Below, one piece after another: positions 60,638-64,000 of a stretch of 64,000 nucleotides of DNA. The notes beneath the pieces were generated by a model that was not told where the DNA came from, searched no databases, and saw only the letters and a list, made by a program, of their open reading frames with translations. Positions within the stretch are counted from its first letter, which is position 1. The number at the start of each line of letters is the position of its first letter. The DNA lies in contig NZ_BILX01000005.1 of assembly GCF_004000785.1 (NCBI RefSeq), forward strand, positions 124,001 to 188,000. The letters run 5' to 3'. The translations under genes and the position numbers were made by a program. This DNA comes from Paenibacillus ehimensis NBRC 15659. Lineage in GTDB: Bacteria; Bacillota; Bacilli; Paenibacillales; NBRC-103111.

Positions 60638-63600
60638 TCAATCGAGCAATTGAAGCTCCTTCGCCTGAGCGATCGCTTTGGTCCGCCGGTTGACCTTCAG
60701 CTTCGTAAAAATATTTTTCACATGAACCTTCACCGTACCGACCGCCACAACCAGCCGCTCCGCAATCTCTTTATTCGACAATCCCGTGGCGAGTAAAGCG
60801 AGCACCTCCATCTCACGCTCCGTCAGAGGCTCCTCCATCGCGTTCGGCGTTCTTTGACGCCCCTTCCCGTCCTGCGGCCCGTTGTCATATTGGCCCAGCG
60901 ACCGCATTAGCTCGCAAATATATAAGCTTTGTGCGGCCATGGCATGGAAGATACGAACCCGTTCCGGCGAAAACACGCCCGCCACAAAGGTATTTTCCAA
61001 ATAAAGCACTCCAACCGACGCCCCGTGTACGGTCACCGGGATGCATAATGCAGCTTGGGGCCGATGCTTCAGCAGGTACGGATTGTGAAGCAGCCAGCTG
61101 TCTTCCGTCCCGGTATAATGGACTGACTCTTTCGTTCTGGAGACATAACGCGCCAAGCCGCTGGGCAATAGCTCGTTGTCCTCCAACGGCGTAAGCGCGC
61201 CGAAAACGTTCACCTCGTCATCGGCATAGACCCGGACATACAGCTCGCCCTGGGATTCCATAAGCAGCGCGCCTTTTTGCGCCCCGGCATAGTTCATCAA
61301 GGTGCCCATAATTTCCACCAGAACTGCTTCCAGATCCATTTTGTCCGCGATGGCCTGTGTCGCTTTGAGAATGGCGACCAGATCCATTCGCTCCGCAGCA
61401 TGCGCCTCTTGGCGGATGCCGTCGTCAAGCGCTGCTGATTCCGCTTCCGTATCACTGCTTTGCTCGTTAGGCGGCAAGCTCTCGGCCGTCCCGGAACCGC
61501 GCAGCGAGTGAAGCCGCTCTTCCAACGGCCGGGCTTTTACACGTATCCCCCACTGCTTATATCCTTCCATGGCAGCCTGCAAATAAAAGAAGGCGATCTT
61601 CGCTCTCCCCTGGCTTGCGTAATAATTGGCCGCCAATTCATAGGCCACGCTCTCCATCTGGATATTCCCTCGCTCCTTGGCTTCCCGAACCGCTTTGTCA
61701 TACATCGCCTCGGCTGCCGCGTACCGTTGTGCAACTTTGGCCCATTCGGCTTCAATTAAATACAGCTTCGACAGGAAATTATCCGGACTCCATTTGACCC
61801 AGATTTTAAATCGGCGGACAATTTGTTTTACACGTTTCACCTTGTTATTTCCGCCTTGAAGCATGCCGGGGTCGGACAACAGCGCAAGCGCTTCATAGAA
61901 CAGACATTCCGGCAGATGAGGCAGATGGGTGGCGTACGCGGCAAATTTCTCCGCTTGCCGCGCCCACTGCGCGGCTTCGTCATACCTGCCATGGAAGTAG
62001 CATAATTGCGTCTTGTACGTGTTGTATTGAAACAAAGTGGTCGAGAAGGTCTCCTCGGAATAAATATGCTCCAGGAACCGTTCTTCCTCAAAATCGTTAT
62101 CATTAAAAGAACAAGGCTCCGCCGTTTCCCCTTGCAGCGCCAATATGAATTGACGATACAGATGAAAATTTTGCAGCACAAACTCATCCTTCGTTTCCGC
62201 CAGCACAGTCAAATATTCCGTAATTTTCTTGGAAAGCACATCCAGCGGCGCTCTTGTATACAAGGAATTGATATGCGCCCCCATCGAATAGCTCGAATAC
62301 ACGTAATCGCCCGATTCCATGCCGAAACGAAGTGCTTTCTCCAAGTATACGTCCCCTTCGTCCGCGCTTCCGACGAACTGGCAGAGCACTCCTCCGAAAA
62401 TCATATGCGTGATCCCTTTGACCGAAGTCACATTGCAGCGCTCGGACAGCTCCAGGCCGACCTTGGCCAGCTCGTAGCCCTTCGCGTATTTTCCCAGCGC
62501 AATCCCCAGAAACATGCCGTACACCGAGTAGACAGCGGCAGAGACGGGCGTATTTCCGTACTTCAACGACAATTGAATCGCTTGGCATACGAGCAGAAAA
62601 AACACGTTCTTATTGGTAAAAAAAGTAGATGCCAGGATCGCAAAAATCATATGGATAGCAGCGATCCGGTTTTTATCCGTCATCTCCGGCAGGAAGGCAA
62701 GCCGGTTATAATCGCGCCGAACCCGCAGCTCTACCCGCAAAACCTCCGAAAAAATGGCGGACTTCGAAGGGGCGGGCGCGATGTCGATTTGGAACTCCTT
62801 CAACCCCTGCAAGCCCAGAACGGTAGCTTCTTGATACTTGCCTAAGTTAATGCATTGCGTAATCCGGATCATCCATGCTCTGGCCCGTTCGATGGGATTG
62901 CGCGCTTGGAGCAGCAAGCGGTCGACCAGTTGTTCCGTCTCCTCGTGGTTCCCGCACAAATACTCGCATTCGGCACGCTCCGCATACAGCTCGAAGCACA
63001 ACGCATAATGCCGGTCCCAATCACCGGCGCTTAGCAGTGCAGTCCCTTTTCGAAAAAAAACCAACGCGATATCGAAGGCTGTCGATATCTTTGCCCGCTT
63101 CCCGGCAGCGAGATTCATCTCCATCAGCCCAATCCGTTCTTGCCGGTCCTCGATGACTCCCGAACCTATATTGAGGTGGTGGACAGCCGTGAAAAAATCT
63201 TCGGACTGCTCGCCGTTCAGCTGTCTCATCCATCTGCCGATTGAAAGATGCGTGCGCTGCCGCGTTTCGTCATCCATCCGGTTATATAACATTTTCTGGA
63301 AGTTGTCGTGCAGAAACCGATAGCGGTCGGAACCTGACGACGCAATTAAGCCTTCATCAAGGGCCGATGACAAAATCGATACAACGGTCTCCACCGGCCG
63401 CCCCGAAACCTTGGCAATCAAAGCGGCATGAAACTCGCTGCCCGTGCATGCCGCAATTCGGAGCAGCTCCTGAGCCTCGCCGGAGAGCCGAAGCAGCTTA
63501 TGCTTCATCAGCTCATGAACCGTAAAGAACGGCTGCCGCTCCAGAATCTGCCCCAGGTTCCAATGCCAACGCCGGTCCTCACGACGATAGCTCAAGAGCC

Positions 63601-64000
63601 TGTCATCTTGAAAGCGTTGAAACATTTGCTTGAGATGAAACGGGTTGCCTCCGGACTTGTGGTACAGCACTTCGGTGAGAGGCAGCGCTTCATCGGCATC
63701 GCAGTTTAAGGCATCCACGACAATAGGATTCACCTGTTCCAAGGTCAACGCGCGCAGAGGGATATGACGGACCATGACCTCTTCGGTAACGCTTCCGTCC
63801 TCCTCATACCCCGGAAGCTTCTTCGGCTCCGGGTCTGTGTCGCGATAGGCGCCGACAAACATCAAATACTGGCTTTCCGGGTCGCACAGAAGCGAATGAA
63901 CCAATTGCAGAGACGAGATATCGGCCCACTGCAAGTCGTCGATAAACAGGACGAGCGGATGCTCCTTCGAGGCCAGAGCTTGAACGAATTTGCGAAAGGC
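60638..64000 (-). CDS. AAA-ATPase/TPR/GAF/LuxR transcriptional regulator (5' end beyond the window)
   Basis: The visible 1120 residues begin inside an AAA_16-type ATPase at its Walker B strand ([13 protein letters not shown]). A winged-helix-like part follows, then a long helical TPR-like region of about 600 residues, a GAF domain ([25 protein letters not shown] ... [22 protein letters not shown]), and a LuxR helix-turn-helix ([40 protein letters not shown]). Relatives often carry a protein kinase domain before the ATPase; that part is outside the window. It is probably a signal-integrating activator; target and signal are unknown. Confidence 0.92.
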   Translation of the reverse strand, partial: AFRKFVQALASKEHPLVLFIDDLQWADISSLQLVHSLLCDPESQYLMFVGAYRDTDPEPKKLPGYEEDGSVTEEVMVRHIPLRALTLEQVNPIVVDALNCDADEALPLTEVLYHKSGGNPFHLKQMFQRFQDDRLLSYRREDRRWHWNLGQILERQPFFTVHELMKHKLLRLSGEAQELLRIAACTGSEFHAALIAKVSGRPVETVVSILSSALDEGLIASSGSDRYRFLHDNFQKMLYNRMDDETRQRTHLSIGRWMRQLNGEQSEDFFTAVHHLNIGSGVIEDRQERIGLMEMNLAAGKRAKISTAFDIALVFFRKGTALLSAGDWDRHYALCFELYAERAECEYLCGNHEETEQLVDRLLLQARNPIERARAWMIRITQCINLGKYQEATVLGLQGLKEFQIDIAPAPSKSAIFSEVLRVELRVRRDYNRLAFLPEMTDKNRIAAIHMIFAILASTFFTNKNVFFLLVCQAIQLSLKYGNTPVSAAVYSVYGMFLGIALGKYAKGYELAKVGLELSERCNVTSVKGITHMIFGGVLCQFVGSADEGDVYLEKALRFGMESGDYVYSSYSMGAHINSLYTRAPLDVLSKKITEYLTVLAETKDEFVLQNFHLYRQFILALQGETAEPCSFNDNDFEEERFLEHIYSEETFSTTLFQYNTYKTQLCYFHGRYDEAAQWARQAEKFAAYATHLPHLPECLFYEALALLSDPGMLQGGNNKVKRVKQIVRRFKIWVKWSPDNFLSKLYLIEAEWAKVAQRYAAAEAMYDKAVREAKERGNIQMESVAYELAANYYASQGRAKIAFFYLQAAMEGYKQWGIRVKARPLEERLHSLRGSGTAESLPPNEQSSDTEAESAALDDGIRQEAHAAERMDLVAILKATQAIADKMDLEAVLVEIMGTLMNYAGAQKGALLMESQGELYVRVYADDEVNVFGALTPLEDNELLPSGLARYVSRTKESVHYTGTEDSWLLHNPYLLKHRPQAALCIPVTVHGASVGVLYLENTFVAGVFSPERVRIFHAMAAQSLYICELMRSLGQYDNGPQDGKGRQRTPNAMEEPLTEREMEVLALLATGLSNKEIAERLVVAVGTVKVHVKNIFTKLKVNRRTKAIAQAKELQLLD

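Noticed and set aside
1-64000. CRISPR arrays, tRNA or rRNA genes and insertion sequences
   Set aside because: No regularly spaced repeats, no cloverleaf or rRNA sequence and no intact transposase were found.

Overview
The window looks like chromosomal DNA of a moderately high-GC, endospore-former-type Firmicute, most likely Paenibacillaceae (Paenibacillus, Cohnella or a relative). This is inferred from strong AGGAGG ribosome sites with ATG/GTG/TTG starts, a Bacillus-type mhq gene set, a Fur box, a ydaO-type c-di-AMP riboswitch, an XRE regulator of a type common in Paenibacillus, and ABC importers that lack their own ATPase. No rRNA, tRNA or CRISPR array was seen.

Region 1 (1-13.9 kb, minus strand) is a hybrid NRPS-PKS assembly line in one tight operon: NRPS (C-A-T), type I PKS (KS-AT-KR-ACP, with the KR catalytic residues replaced), a luciferase-like flavin monooxygenase, and a second NRPS (C-A-T-E) that reaches the left edge. 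No release domain is visible. Region 2 (14.1-15.8 kb) is a gene graveyard: relics of a phage ParB/DNA-methylase protein, a cytosine methyltransferase and a Fic protein, with one intact small secreted protein among them. Region 3 (15.9-19.8 kb) is an AraC regulator and a Fur-box-preceded siderophore ABC importer without ATPase.

Region 4 (19.9-30.9 kb) is ordinary chromosome: stalk-domain protein, MGT glycosyltransferase, YiaAB membrane protein, SDR, ilvE, LysR, quinone oxidoreductase, LysE exporter, hcp and HAD phosphatase. A run of four DnaA boxes sits at 27.48-27.52 kb and an FNR-like site lies before hcp. Region 5 (30.1-45.8 kb, minus strand) is a large sugar-amine (fructosamine/Amadori product) utilisation locus. 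It has a GntR/UTRA regulator, a PfkB-type kinase, two FrlB-like SIS deglycases, three FrlC-like TIM-barrel epimerases, an ABC importer, a NhaC-type carrier, two HAD phosphatases and a second phosphofructokinase. Seven copies of the palindrome TGGTATATACCA (one with a mismatch) lie in front of its transcription units and define the regulon. An AT-rich plus-strand cassette (34.4-35.4 kb; secreted protein plus two-helix membrane peptide) is set inside this locus.

Region 6 (45.9-51.3 kb) is a quinone/electrophile stress set (mhqD, mhqO, DoxX, mhqN) around rpiA, followed by two truncated genes. Region 7 (51.6-64 kb) has an XRE regulator, an ECF sigma factor with a DUF4179 partner, a MocR regulator divergent from a DMT exporter across a perfect 20-bp palindrome, a KamA-family radical SAM enzyme under a c-di-AMP riboswitch, an MFS exporter with a MarR repressor and paired operators, an MBL hydrolase, and the C-terminal 1120 residues of an AAA-TPR-GAF-LuxR regulator that runs off the right edge.
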